Assembly: GCF_031877795.1 (NCBI RefSeq)
Contig: NC_133931.1
Span: 23,620,264 to 23,684,263, forward strand
Direction: 5' to 3'
DNA: 64,000 nucleotides
Source: Strix aluco
Taxonomy: Eukaryota; Chordata; Aves; Strigiformes; Strigidae
In this document: piece by piece, positions 1-10,680 of the stretch
Layout: every line of letters begins with the position of its first letter
Numbering within the stretch: position 1 is the stretch's first letter
The notes under the pieces: model-generated
What the model saw: only the letters and a program-made list of their open reading frames with translations
What the model was told of the DNA's origin: nothing
Database searches by the model: none
Program-made: the position numbers and the translations under genes

Positions 1-3000
1 GGTTCTTTATGTAGTTTGGGTCTCTGAATATGAAAGATTTTGTTCTGTAAACTGCCACAAAGTTTGCAGTTGACTTGTAGATCAATTTGAGAACTATAAA
101 ATTAATAACAGATATGAGAAAAGTATAGAGCACAAGAATCTACACTGAGTAGATACGTTTTTTATTCCTTCCTCTGTAACTGACTTGCTGTGTGACCAGT
201 TTTTTGTTCTCTGCATGTCTGTTTTATGATGTCTAAAGCAAGGTTAACAATACTTTTAGAAATGACTTCAAGATCCCCAAATGAAGAGGGCTTGATGTTA
301 TGTATCAAATCTAGTAGATGAAACTTTTCTCCTGATAAAAGAGAAAGTGCTTATAAAACACTAGACAAGTCATAAGAGGTTTTATTAGGCATCTCTTATG
401 AAAATAAGTGTCACCTCATTCTATTATGAGAGATGTTCAGCACCTGTGAAAGGCTTTCTGTACTGTATTTGTAAATGAGACCTTGTGTTAAATTAAATCT
501 TAATTTGTACAAGTAATACGTTTTGGGAAAAAAATGAACGTGTATACAAATCTGAGGTGTATACTGGGATTTGCTGTAAAGAAGTATAATGGACATTGTT
601 CAGTCAGTGTCTGTATTGCCGTGGCTTCCCTCTAAATTCTCTCACAACCAATACAGTAAGCTCACAGGCTCCTCCTGCTGGACGCTGGCGTATTTACAGC
701 ATATTTTTGGCTGTTGAGTTCTCAACATTTTTTTCAACTCTGCTTTTCTGATCTCCCCCACAGCTGTAAACAAACTTTTTGTGATGTTTGTTACTTGAAA
801 CAAATTTTCTTAAATTCTTTTATTCTGTAATATTTTACATTTCCTCTACACTCAGTTGTTCAGAAGATTAGATAATTTCTCCCATGGAATGTCTGAGAAT
901 TAAACTGCAAGTGTGAGTTTTCCTTTTGTTATTTCTTCAGCATGCTGCCCGAACATTAAGTTTCTAAACGTGAAAGCTTTTTGTTAAATGTGTGGTTAGT
1001 TTGACTGTGTTTAAAGAAAATATTAATATTTTTAAAGGTAAGTTTGGGTATATGACTTTTTTTCGGGGTGGGATTGAGATTTTGAATAACTGTCTCTAAA
1101 TAACATTCAAATTTTAAATCTCTGTCCATCAACATTTCTGGTAGGAATATCTCCTGGCAATGCTTGCTAACTAACTGCAGTTCACCAAAATTCAGCATAG
1201 AAAAAGAAACCTCTATTCTTTTTGTCCATTACACAAATATAATGCCTTACTGTTACTACAGGTCTCTTACAGGTCTTCCTCCTTTTACAAAAAAAGAGCT
1301 ATGCTGACGTGGTCCTCTGCTCATAGCATGAATAATCGCTGGAGAACAGCAACACACCACACGAAGACTCTTCATACCTTTTTCCTATCTTTTTATAGTT
1401 ATTTTCTAGTTCATGACACAATATTTTCAGCCTATTGCCTAAAATGTTGCAAAGTGATGCAGATGAAACACTAGAAATTGCTTGATGTTGGTCCAACACT
1501 GTCAAGGAAGTTATCCCTAATTAATGTAATAATTAGCTAAAAGCTACGCCCTCATGTTTCCTATTTGTGCTGTCACTTATTTCACCAAGTAAAAACAGGG
1601 AATGAGGAAAAAGCAGTGAGAGAAAACAAATGTGAAAGTAAGGTACTTGTAGAAGTAAATGGGAGAGGGAAATGAAGCAGGTCACACATCAGTTTGTTGT
1701 CATCTTGGAATTATTTTCACATACCTTTCTTTCCTAGAAGAATTTTTCTCAATTATGTGAATAGAGCTTTTTGGTTTGTTTGAAATCTGTTTGATATCAT
1801 ACTGATATTAGCATGATTCTATAGGCCTTTATGCCGAGTTCTCACAGTCTGTTTAATATCCTGTTCCTTTTGAACTTCTGTATGTTGCTGTCTCCTCACA
1901 GTAGAAAACAAAGCAAAGCACTTTCTATATTGCAATGATATTATAAACTGCCTTCCGTATGGGTCAAATAATGCTAATTAAATGACCTGAGATCATGAAA
2001 GAATAGTTTCCCCCCTTCCCTCCCCCCAGGCAATTTGGGTTCTCACTGCTTGTATTTGGTTGCTTAGGGCTTGACTAAGTCAAACTGTTGAGATATTAGC
2101 AAGATCTTAGCAATTTTGTGTTTAAGTCACCTTTAAAGATTTGTATTTTCCTCTGTTCTGAAAAGTCAGTTGCTATTTCCAGGCTTTATGTTCCAAAACA
2201 TCAGTTCAGGAGGCCAGTAACATACCCCAGTAAAAGGTGCTGATTCAGACTTTGCAAGTCTTGCAACGTTGATGTGAACTACTATGGTTTCTGTAAGAAC
2301 AGCCCTCATACTGGCATCACTCATAACATCTTTTATACAGTTACTGCATCTTGCATGTAGAAAGTAGTGACCTGTTGCCACTCTGGTTAGGGTGGAGAAA
2401 CTCTGCCGTGTATGAATGGCAAAAAAGTAAGTCTTTTTCTTACATCTCTTATTTAGATGGTACATCAGCTACTTGTAACTTTTCTAGGAAAATGTATAGT
2501 AGCTCTTAAAAGCTTTTATACTTACTAAGTTTAAAATAAACTTTCTATGTACATGGTGAGGCACTATATAGTCAGTCCCTCAGTTTCTTTAAAGTGCAAA
2601 GCTTCAGAACACTCAGTTTACCCATAGAGCTGAGCAAAAGCGGAGAGCTTCTTTACAAGGTAACATTTAAAAGTTAAGGCAGGTAAGAATGCACTGTTCA
2701 CTTTGTAACTAGAAGTCAGATTTTATCCTCTCCAAGGACTGTAGTGATCTAAATAACAGGGAGATCTGTTAACTTGTGACTTCATGATTAATCCTCTCAT
2801 TTTTCTTAAGAAGAAAATGCCTTTTGTCTTAACTCATCTACTACCAGAGCTTTAGTTAGTTCTTGGGGACTGAATTGTTAGTGGCTGGATGAACCAATAA
2901 CAAAATGATAATAAAAATCTTGGTCCCATTGGGACAAGAGGGAGTTTTGTCACTGATTTCTGCACAAATGAAACTAATTGCTGTGTCGCTTATTTGAAGT

Positions 3001-3249
3001 ATTTTCCCTTGGATGAGGATTGGTAGATCAATTGGCTAACTGGATGTATGTTTTAATTTGCCTCATTTACTGTATACGATACATTTTAATCACTCATTCT
3101 AACCATCTGCTTGACTGAAATTTATCTTTGTGTTCATGTATAAGCACTGTTTCTCCATTTTTGTCATGGCTGCTAGCTTGATAGACTTACACAAGGCTTT
3201 CTCACTAATCTGAGAGTATTTTGGTGACTACTTTTATCATTTGTTTCAG
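1..3249. other. FBXO43 upstream / probable first-intron sequence, no coding gene seen
   Basis: AT-rich sequence with no ORF that I recognise on either strand. The right edge is a good splice acceptor (pyrimidine-rich stretch then TTTCAG, AG at 3248-3249), so at least the right part is an intron of FBXO43 whose noncoding first exon lies to the left. I could not place that exon or a CpG-rich promoter here. The small ORFs on both strands show no domain, splice context or family resemblance. Confidence 0.55.
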
Positions 3250-3297
3250 AAATAACAGTGGTATCTTCATTTACAAAGTCAAAGTGCCAAGCAGAAG
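3250..3297 (+). other. FBXO43: FBXO43 5' UTR, part carried on the first coding exon
   Basis: This lies between the splice acceptor AG at 3248-3249 and the ATG at 3298. An in-frame TAA at 3253-3255 shows the reading frame cannot extend upstream within this exon, which supports ATG 3298 as the start. Confidence 0.75.
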
Positions 3298-4775
3298 ATG
3301 TCAGACAGTCATTCAGTAATGTTCAATATTCTTAAAAGAAATAGATTAACATCTCCCACCAGCAATTTCAAATACGCCAATTTTAAAGACACATGTTGTA
3401 CTCCAGTATTTCTGGACAGCAGATGCAATGAGTCAGTAAAAGATCCTGATGTAGAACATAAAGAAGCACTGAGTGTAACAAGTTTATCATTGCTACAAGA
3501 GCATTCTGAGCACATTCGTGCAAATGCCCTCTTTCCTGTGTCATCTATTGAGAATGAAATGAATTCTATCTCCTTATCAGAAAGAAGAGAAGCAAATAGA
3601 AGTACAGATTTTTCTGAAACTCCTAAAGTGGGTAGAAAAGGTTCCTCACTACGCAGGAGGCTGCTTTTATCTAAGACTGTTCCAGCTGGCACAAGTGTAG
3701 GATGCTGTGAAAGACAAGCTAGTTCTTCAGGAAGCAGCAGGAAAAAAATATTCTCTTGTGTTTTGAGCTCTGAAGAGAAACTTTCACAAACTGCTTCAGA
3801 TTCTCCACAAGATACAAGTTACAAACCTTTGATAACTAACAGTTCAAAAACTGAGGACTCCAATCCTGATTGCCCAAAACGGAGACTTTCCTTTTCACAA
3901 CAAAGGACTTCGACGCTAGATGAGTCCAAATGCAAGGACCCCTTACTGCTAGAACCAGAATGTTTATCTCCGATTCAGTGTAAGGATGTTATTGTTAGTA
4001 GTGCTAATGAATTCAGTGAAAGTGTCCTTATGAGTGTTAGTGATGGGTTGCTTAGGACTCCTATGGACAGTGTGATACCTGAGGCCAATGAGGGTAAGTT
4101 CCTGACTTCTATCAACAGTCTTGTAGAGAACTTTAACTTTCAACTATGTGATATAAATTCTTCCCCTGTTAAGCTGGCAAGCTACCCAGATCTTTCAACA
4201 CCTGAGGACAGTGGATATAATTCACTTCATTTGGACAAATCAGGAGACTCATTGTCTGATCATGAGGGATCTTTCCAAGAGTTCTTACAAAAACGTAAAG
4301 AAGGTTCCAAAACTCTGGATAGTAAAAGAAAGACAAGAAAACTTGAACGAGTTAGAAGGTTATCCACTCTTCGGGAACAGGGCTCACAGTCAGAGACAGA
4401 AGATCATCATGGCAGTCCTTCTACTTCAGTGTGTATGTTAACAGAAGAAAGAAACTTTGTCAATGAAGACTATGCATTAGTTTTGGAAGAACAGCCTAGT
4501 GGAGACCTAGTTGTAAGTCACAGAGATCTCTCAAGGACTCCAGCTCTGAAAATAGTTCATGAAATTTGCTTGCAAAGGCAAAGATCAGACCAAAATCAAA
4601 TATCAGAGAATATTGATGGAACAGAAATGTTTGCATTAGAACATGTTCTTGCTGGACTTATTGGCAAGAAAATGGGCCTTGAAAAATTAGATATTTTAAC
4701 AGAATTAAAATACAGAAATCTCAACCATGTTCTTGCTATAGTTTTAGGTGCTTTGACAGTGGAAAGTCTATGTAG
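3298..4775 (+). CDS. FBXO43: FBXO43 coding exon 1
   Basis: 1478 nt, residues 1-492 plus two bases of codon 493. The donor is TGTAG|GTAAGT at 4776. It holds the whole disordered regulatory region (DSGYNS degron, RRLST/LREQ site, several RxxS and S/T-P sites) and the first half of the F-box. Without splicing the frame would stop at TAA four bases into the intron. Confidence 0.95.
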
Positions 4776-7195
4776 GTAAGTACTGCTGCTTTTTTTTTTC
4801 CTTCCCCAGAAAAGGGGGGAAAAAATGTGTTTCTGCAAAAAATTGGAACACCTTCTGGAATGGAGGATGCTGTCAGTAGAATTTGTTTGTTTCTGAGGAA
4901 ATTAAAAAGTTTTTTCACCACTAACCAAGTGGCTCTTTCTGTGTAGTTCTAAAAATATATTGTATGGGGGAATTAAAAAGCAAACACAGAAAGCCAAATG
5001 TGGGAAATAGTAAACTTAAAATGTACAAGTACTGTGATTTAGTTTTAAAATATATAAAAAATTTCTTTAAGCCTAGAAAGTAATTTCTTCTCAGTACAAG
5101 TTCCCCAATAATACATAATACTCAAAACACATTTTCTAAATTTATTCTTGTGTATTTAATTTCCTCAGTTTTTCCTAAGCACAAAGATCCTCAAATAACT
5201 TTGCTTCATGAGTAATGTTCTAGATTAATTTTAAATCAATAGAAACTGTCACTTGTTTCAAAGAAATCAAGAGTGCCATGTGTGTTATTAGTTACAAAGG
5301 GAATGGAAGAATAGGTGGAAGTATAAGGGCATGGATGCTTTCAAAACACTTAAAACACAAAAATGTGACTTCAGAAACAAACTTGGTAAGTGACTTATAC
5401 GGAAGGAAGAAACAATTTTGTAAATCAAAGATATGCTGTGTTATTTATATTGCGGTTCTCTAGACTCTTCTATACAGTGGTGCATAAGAGTACACGAGAT
5501 CTGTGTTTCATAACAATATGGTGAACTAGTATATAGTAGTAGTCTGTAAAATGACCAATAGTATATGAAATCATGCAAAAATCTTTAAAAGGTAGTCTTA
5601 CTATCATGACTTCTGCACTACATGGCAAAAATGTGAAAGTGGATAACTTTTTTCATTAATTTGTTCCAGCATTTGGAAAGTAAGCAAAAACTGGCGTGAA
5701 ATCATTGTACAAGATAAAAGTGCAGATGAGAGGAGAAAGTTGTACATAAAACACCTGAAAGAAGAAGCTGGGGTAAGGTTCATTTCAAAGGTAATATTTT
5801 TTTTGAGTGTGAAAGAAGACAGGTCAGGGGAAAGGGGAAACATCTTGTAAAGCTCAGAAAGGAAGCTGATAGAGACAGTTCCAATATGAGTATGTGAAGG
5901 AGTCTAACAGGAGAATATAATAGCTTTTATTGCTTTTCAACTGTTCATAGTTCAAGTACTAGTCCTTCAACCATGTGAGACTTTCTTTTTTTCTTTCTCC
6001 CCCTGCCCTCCCCCCTTTCTCACCCCTGAATCCTGTAGGATCACTTCTTCGACTGATTCTGGTTTCAGATCTTAAACCCTGTTCATACCTTTGTGCCATG
6101 TTGTTCCTCATTTTCCATTTCACTCTAGTCTGCAGTGGTATAGGACCCACTCTAGATTACTTCCTGGTTATTTTCGGGACTGCTTGTAGCTAACCACCTT
6201 CATGGTGTACTTGTGAACATCAGAAGGACATAATAGAAGTTTTTTAAGGGGTATCTAGAAGAGTAAGCTTATTAATAGCAGTATATTTTTTTTCAGATAT
6301 TCCACATGTGTATACACACACTTCCATGTAACATTCCTTTAATTGTAACACAACTTATGTTTGCTATTTCCATGCTTGCTATTGAGATGTGTCCTAGTTC
6401 AGGAACATTAGGACCAGTAGAGATGCTAAGACAGTTGACTTTTTTACCCTGCTCATGGGACTTTGTTTTTAATGGTTCCTGTCTCTTGCTCCCTTAATAA
6501 ATATAAACATTTAATGGGAAATACATGCACTATACATAATTTCCTTTTCTAATATGTTGTTGTAGAGGGAAAACAAAAAAAGCAAAAACCAGCTGCAAAT
6601 CCCAAATGAAATAAAACCCTAATTTACTTCCTGTTGTGTTTGTTTTTTTTTCTTTATAAACTTTAACAGGAATATTTCTTGAAAGCTGCAGATGCTGCCA
6701 CAAGACTTAATGTTCTCAATAGATCTGCTTTAAGGCCCGTTCAAGCTCAAGCCAGAACTCCTGTAGTACAAACACCACCTTCATACATTGAACTTACACC
6801 CAGGAGGTGCAGTTCTGTTCCCCATTCAACTAGTAGACAGGAAGAATACATAAAAGTAGGTAGCTAAGAAACTCTTCACTTCCATTTTTTAGAAAATGTT
6901 AATTTACAAGAACTAAGTAGCTCTTCTCTCCCTCCTCTTGCTACAGGTTGCTAAAACTCTGTTCACTGACGAAGCTCTAAAACCCTGTCCAAGATGTCAA
7001 TACCCTGCTAAATATCAATTGGTAAAGAAACGGGGGCTGTGTAGCAGAGAGGCATGTGCATTTGAGTTCTGTATTTTATGTCTGCGTGCTTTCCATGGGT
7101 CAAAAGAATGTAATAGTTTATCTGCAAAACGTAAGAGCAAAATAGATGCCCCTCCAGGAAGTGCTCAAAGCAAAAGAAATTTGAAAAGACTTTAA
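3298..7195 (+). CDS. FBXO43: FBXO43 (F-box only protein 43; EMI2/ERP1), APC/C inhibitor, four coding exons
   Basis: Joined exons 3298-4775, 5670-5772, 6670-6855 and 6947-7195 keep one frame and give 671 aa. Seen in order: a long Ser/Thr-rich N-terminal region; a polo-box-type STP (300-302) next to a beta-TrCP-type DSGYNS degron (304-309); RRLST followed by LREQ (353-361); an F-box region (about 450-520) split by intron 1; a D-box RSAL (545-548); a zinc-binding region with C603, C606, C621, C626, C631, C634, H639 and C644; and a C-terminal RL tail. Family knowledge: EMI proteins block APC/C-CDC20 through the D-box, zinc-binding region and RL tail; EMI2 holds eggs in metaphase II until CaMKII/PLK1-triggered SCF-beta-TrCP destruction. 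The length fits FBXO43 (about 700 aa) rather than its paralogue FBXO5 (about 450 aa), and the RGS22 neighbour agrees with this. Confidence 0.95.
4776..5669 (+). other. FBXO43 intron after coding exon 1
   Basis: 894-bp GT-AG intron, AT-rich. I see no repeat or nested gene in it. Confidence 0.9.
5670..5772 (+). CDS. FBXO43: FBXO43 coding exon 2 (second half of F-box)
   Basis: 103 nt between TTGTTCCAG and GTAAGG. The first base completes codon 493 (AG+C, Ser). It encodes the segment starting [13 protein letters not shown], which matches the C-terminal F-box part of EMI proteins. It ends in phase 0. Confidence 0.93.
5773..6669 (+). other. FBXO43 intron after coding exon 2
   Basis: 897-bp GT-AG intron. 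It has pyrimidine-rich stretches around 5985-6020 and a poly-T acceptor tract before 6669. Nothing else is recognised. Confidence 0.9.
6670..6855 (+). CDS. FBXO43: FBXO43 coding exon 3 (D-box exon)
   Basis: 186 nt, phase 0 at both ends, residues 528-589. It carries NRSALRPVQ, whose R545-x-x-L548 corresponds to the destruction box with which EMI proteins compete for APC/C. The donor is AAA|GTAGGT. Confidence 0.93.
6947..7195 (+). CDS. FBXO43: FBXO43 coding exon 4 (zinc-binding region and RL tail)
   Basis: Residues 590-671 plus TAA at 7193-7195; the acceptor is CTACAG ending at 6946 after a 91-bp intron. The metal-ligand spacing is C-x2-C-x14-C-x4-C-x4-C-x2-C-x4-H-x4-C, the IBR-like zinc-binding region of EMI1/EMI2. 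The protein ends KRNLKRL, the RL tail that docks on APC/C. All ligands are present. Confidence 0.96.
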   Translation, partial: VAKTLFTDEALKPCPRCQYPAKYQLVKKRGLCSREACAFEFCILCLRAFHGSKECNSLSAKRKSKIDAPPGSAQSKRNLKRL

Positions 7196-7480
7196 ATTTG
7201 TAAGGCATGTAAATCCTTACATTTAATTAATTTTCCCCTTCTCCTAAATTCTCAATCTTGTTCATATTTGTCTTAAATATATGCATTTTGAAAGTCTCGT
7301 TCAATGTAGTTTTGCTGACTTATCAGTATAACTTCTCAGGTATATCCCTTAATCAATATAGTATATTTTTGTTTTTGAAAAAAGTGAACATTTTAAAACA
7401 TTTTGTCTTGTTTTACCTGTTGTGTAGTAGCTAGGCACTTACTAACATCTTAATTTTCTAATAAAGTATCTTAAATGTAG
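7196..7480 (+). other. FBXO43: FBXO43 3' UTR (approximate end)
   Basis: AT-rich sequence after the stop codon, up to a canonical AATAAA at 7460-7465. The cleavage site is inferred about 15-20 bases downstream. A weaker ATTAAA-type signal near 7545 is an alternative end. Confidence 0.6.
7460..7465 (+). terminator. FBXO43: AATAAA polyadenylation signal, FBXO43
   Basis: Canonical hexamer 265 bases after the FBXO43 stop codon, the first AATAAA downstream of it. Confidence 0.6.
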
Positions 7481-10400
7481 TATTTAATATCTATCTTGCA
7501 GCACCTCATAGATGTTTAAAAATGTGATTCTTGTCTTAATGACAAATTAAAGAAAAATATTTTTTTAAAAAATCTTTTTAGTGGGATTTATTTATTGTTC
7601 ATTTTAAATTACAGTAAATGCTTTACAAATATCGTAGTGAGGCATTAGGTACATATGCAAAAAATAGTTCTACCTATATAAATGATGATACCTCAAAAGC
7701 AATATACTAGTTGTCTGTATTTTATACCAGAATAATTTTGTTGTTCTCTTAACATCTGTAAAGCAAGTCAATAGAATAGCAATTTCTAAACCAAGCTGAT
7801 GCTGTGTGGATATTCTATCGTACTGTTTTTCCCAGAGTTTTCTTGAAAACTTCGGGTGATACAGTATATATTCACACATCCAAATATGCTGTTGCACTAC
7901 CCTTGTTGTTGTGAACTTACCTTTATGCTGTTTGACTTTACTTCAGCTCCCAGATACTGAAACATCTTCATACTTCTGCTTGAATTAAAGGATTATCTAC
8001 TGCTAGAAATCATCCTTTCTCTATCTGTAGATTTAATCAAGGGAATTCCCTGACTTTGCTCTTGAACTAAATATGTTGATCCTTTACAGAAAAAGAACTC
8101 AATGTGCCTCTCAGACCTCAAATGATTTTGTGTGGTTTTCTTTCTTTTTTTTTTAAACTCCTAGCAATTGTAAACAGCTTGAAATACAGGTGACAGAAGT
8201 GGACAGAGTACTCGCTCTCTGAAGACATAACATCAGTTTACTTCTCCAATTGATATTGTCCTACTTGTCCTTTCAAGGAGTTCATTTGTCACCAGCATCT
8301 TGCAGAACACTTGTAGTCAGCTGGTGTTTCTTCCTCACTCTCCCTCTGATTTTGTCCTATGTGTTATATTTGTGATGTAATTTTACTGTGTGTATTTGTA
8401 GGTAAGTCTTATCATTGAGCTATATTTAAAAGTAGCCTGATAAAAAGAGCTTTCAACTAAGCAATAAGCTGTGTATTTGCATCTATTAATATTTTTTCAC
8501 ATATCCCTTTATTGTCTGAAAATTACAAATAACAACTTCTGAGATTTTTTTTTTCTCCTTTTTTTGGTTTCTTTCCACACAGTCTGTGGATCTTTAAGAC
8601 AAATGGGCCAGGATAATTCACTTCAGGATGTTCTAGAAACATCACTTCCTATTTCTCATCTCTGTTGTGATTTGTAATTTGGTTAGTACTCTTACTATAC
8701 TTGATTTCTGGGATAGTAACTCCACATAGCATTTGGAAGGAGGAAGAACAACATGGTTAGTAAAATGCCATAAAATTTTAGTACCAACTCTATTAACCAA
8801 ACATGGTGGTATTAAAGAAGGGATCAACTCTATATATCTGCCAGAAAATCATGTTTATTGCATGAATAAAATTATCAACACTTCCATTACATACTTATTT
8901 GTACTTGCTAAGCCTTTGCATTATTCTTGTTTGGGGTTAGACAGGTAGCACTTGAACTGGAAGACTGAAAGAGGACTTTATATAGAATCTATTCTGAGGG
9001 AACAATTGAGAAGAAGGATTTTTGGGGCAATCCAGGGAATATAGAGGTATGTGTGTACACAGTTTTGGTTTAGGAAGAATGGCATTCATTAGAGGAGGAG
9101 ACTGCAAGCAGGAAAACTGCTAAATTATTTGATTTGCTTAATATTTGTATTTCCTTAATTGTTTGGAACTTTCAAGTGTTCAAAGAACTATTGGATTGGT
9201 TCTTTTATTCTTGGGTATAAAGTAACTAAGTACACATTTTTAGAAATGTTTAATAGTTTCTATTAAAGGTTAAACTGACACAATGAAGAACTTGCTAGGC
9301 AGGAAGTTATATTACACAAGAATCTCAATGCATATAAGTTAACTTTATGATAACTTAATTTGGATTAGTTTTGTTTCTTGACACCGAATTATCAAAAGAT
9401 AGGTGATGGTAGTAACTGCAATGCAGAATAAATACAGAATGTCATAGCATGTCAGACTGCTATAGGCATCACTGCATTTTACCTTTGCTAAATACCAATG
9501 TACCTTATGTCTCAAGAAAAAAAAGCCTTAAATGCCTCCTTGATATTTATGGGAGAGCTATGACAGTGAGAGGATTTAGCTCACCTTCTGACGCACAGTA
9601 TTGCAGTCCAGTCCAGAAATACATGAGGTGCAAGCCTTGCTTTGAAAACTTCAGCAATAGTTCTGAAAGTATTTCTGAAACAGGTGCACTTTTGAATGGA
9701 AAACCATATGGGAGCTCGGTTTAAGAACCAGTTGTGAAGTATCCTTTCCAGTTGAGGAAAAAATTCTGGTGAGTTGTGTGACCTTATCCAAAGAGTTTGC
9801 TTTTGCTAGAATCTGAATAATTCAGGGAGAATAGAGTTGGTAAATTGATTCCTGTATAGGTATTGTTTGTTTTTAAAGGCAGTATCTTTGACATCTGCAG
9901 AGTCCATCCAGCAAGGAGTAGCTTGAGAGGAAAAGAAGACTTCAATCCTATTTCACAATTTTACACATTTCCACCGCACACCCCGCCCCCCACGTTGGAA
10001 TGTTTAAAACTTTTCTTTTTCCTTCTAAATCTGTCTTGCAAAAATCTCTTCTTGAATCAAATGTCTCTTGTTCAGTTAGGTCTATCACAACTGTAACTAT
10101 GCTCTGGTGTTCAGATGAAATGAGTTCTCTGCTGTTGTGCACTGCTACCCCAGAGGTGGGGGTGAAGTGAGAAAACAAGACTTCTCATCTGTGTGTAATG
10201 CTTCTCTCTGACAGTGATTTTTTTTTTTTCTAATAAAATTAGCTTTATGCCTTGGCATAAGGGAGAAATGAAAGTGATATACTTAACGTATAGGTAAAGA
10301 GTAATGTATCTAATAGAACACGAGGTATGTTATAGTTATCTAATAGTTTGGGTGAAAGGAATCAAAATTCCTTCATGGTATTTGATTGCTTTATTGACAG

Positions 10401-10577
10401 ACATGAAGTCTTCAGGGTAGGAGAATGGAAGTAATATTTTTTGAGTCCCTGTTAGTATGCTTTTTTTCTGTATAATGTATCCCTCAATTAGTCTCCATCA
10501 GATAGCACTAAGCTATATGAGTCTGGACTTGAATGAAACAGCAAAGGAGAACATAGGTTCCTACTTTGTTTCTTAAT

Positions 10578-10578
<1 letters not shown>

Positions 10579-10610
<32 letters not shown>

Positions 10611-10680
10611 AAACCAAACCCCAAAACCAAAAACCACCACACCACCCACACACTCCCCAAACCAAAAAACCCAAACAAGA
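10579..10680. repeat. C20/A10 homopolymer junction plus C/A-only low-complexity tract
   Basis: Twenty consecutive C (10579-10598) run into ten A (10599-10608), followed by about 70 bases made almost only of C and A. The opposite strand is G/T-rich with a G20 run. It is simple-sequence DNA; run length in the assembly may be imprecise. Confidence 0.9.

Noticed and set aside
3298-7195. FBXO5 (EMI1) as the identity of the first gene
   Set aside because: The zinc-binding region and RL tail occur in both paralogues, but the 671-aa length, the long N-terminal regulatory region with the RRLSTLRE site, and the RGS22 neighbour fit FBXO43.
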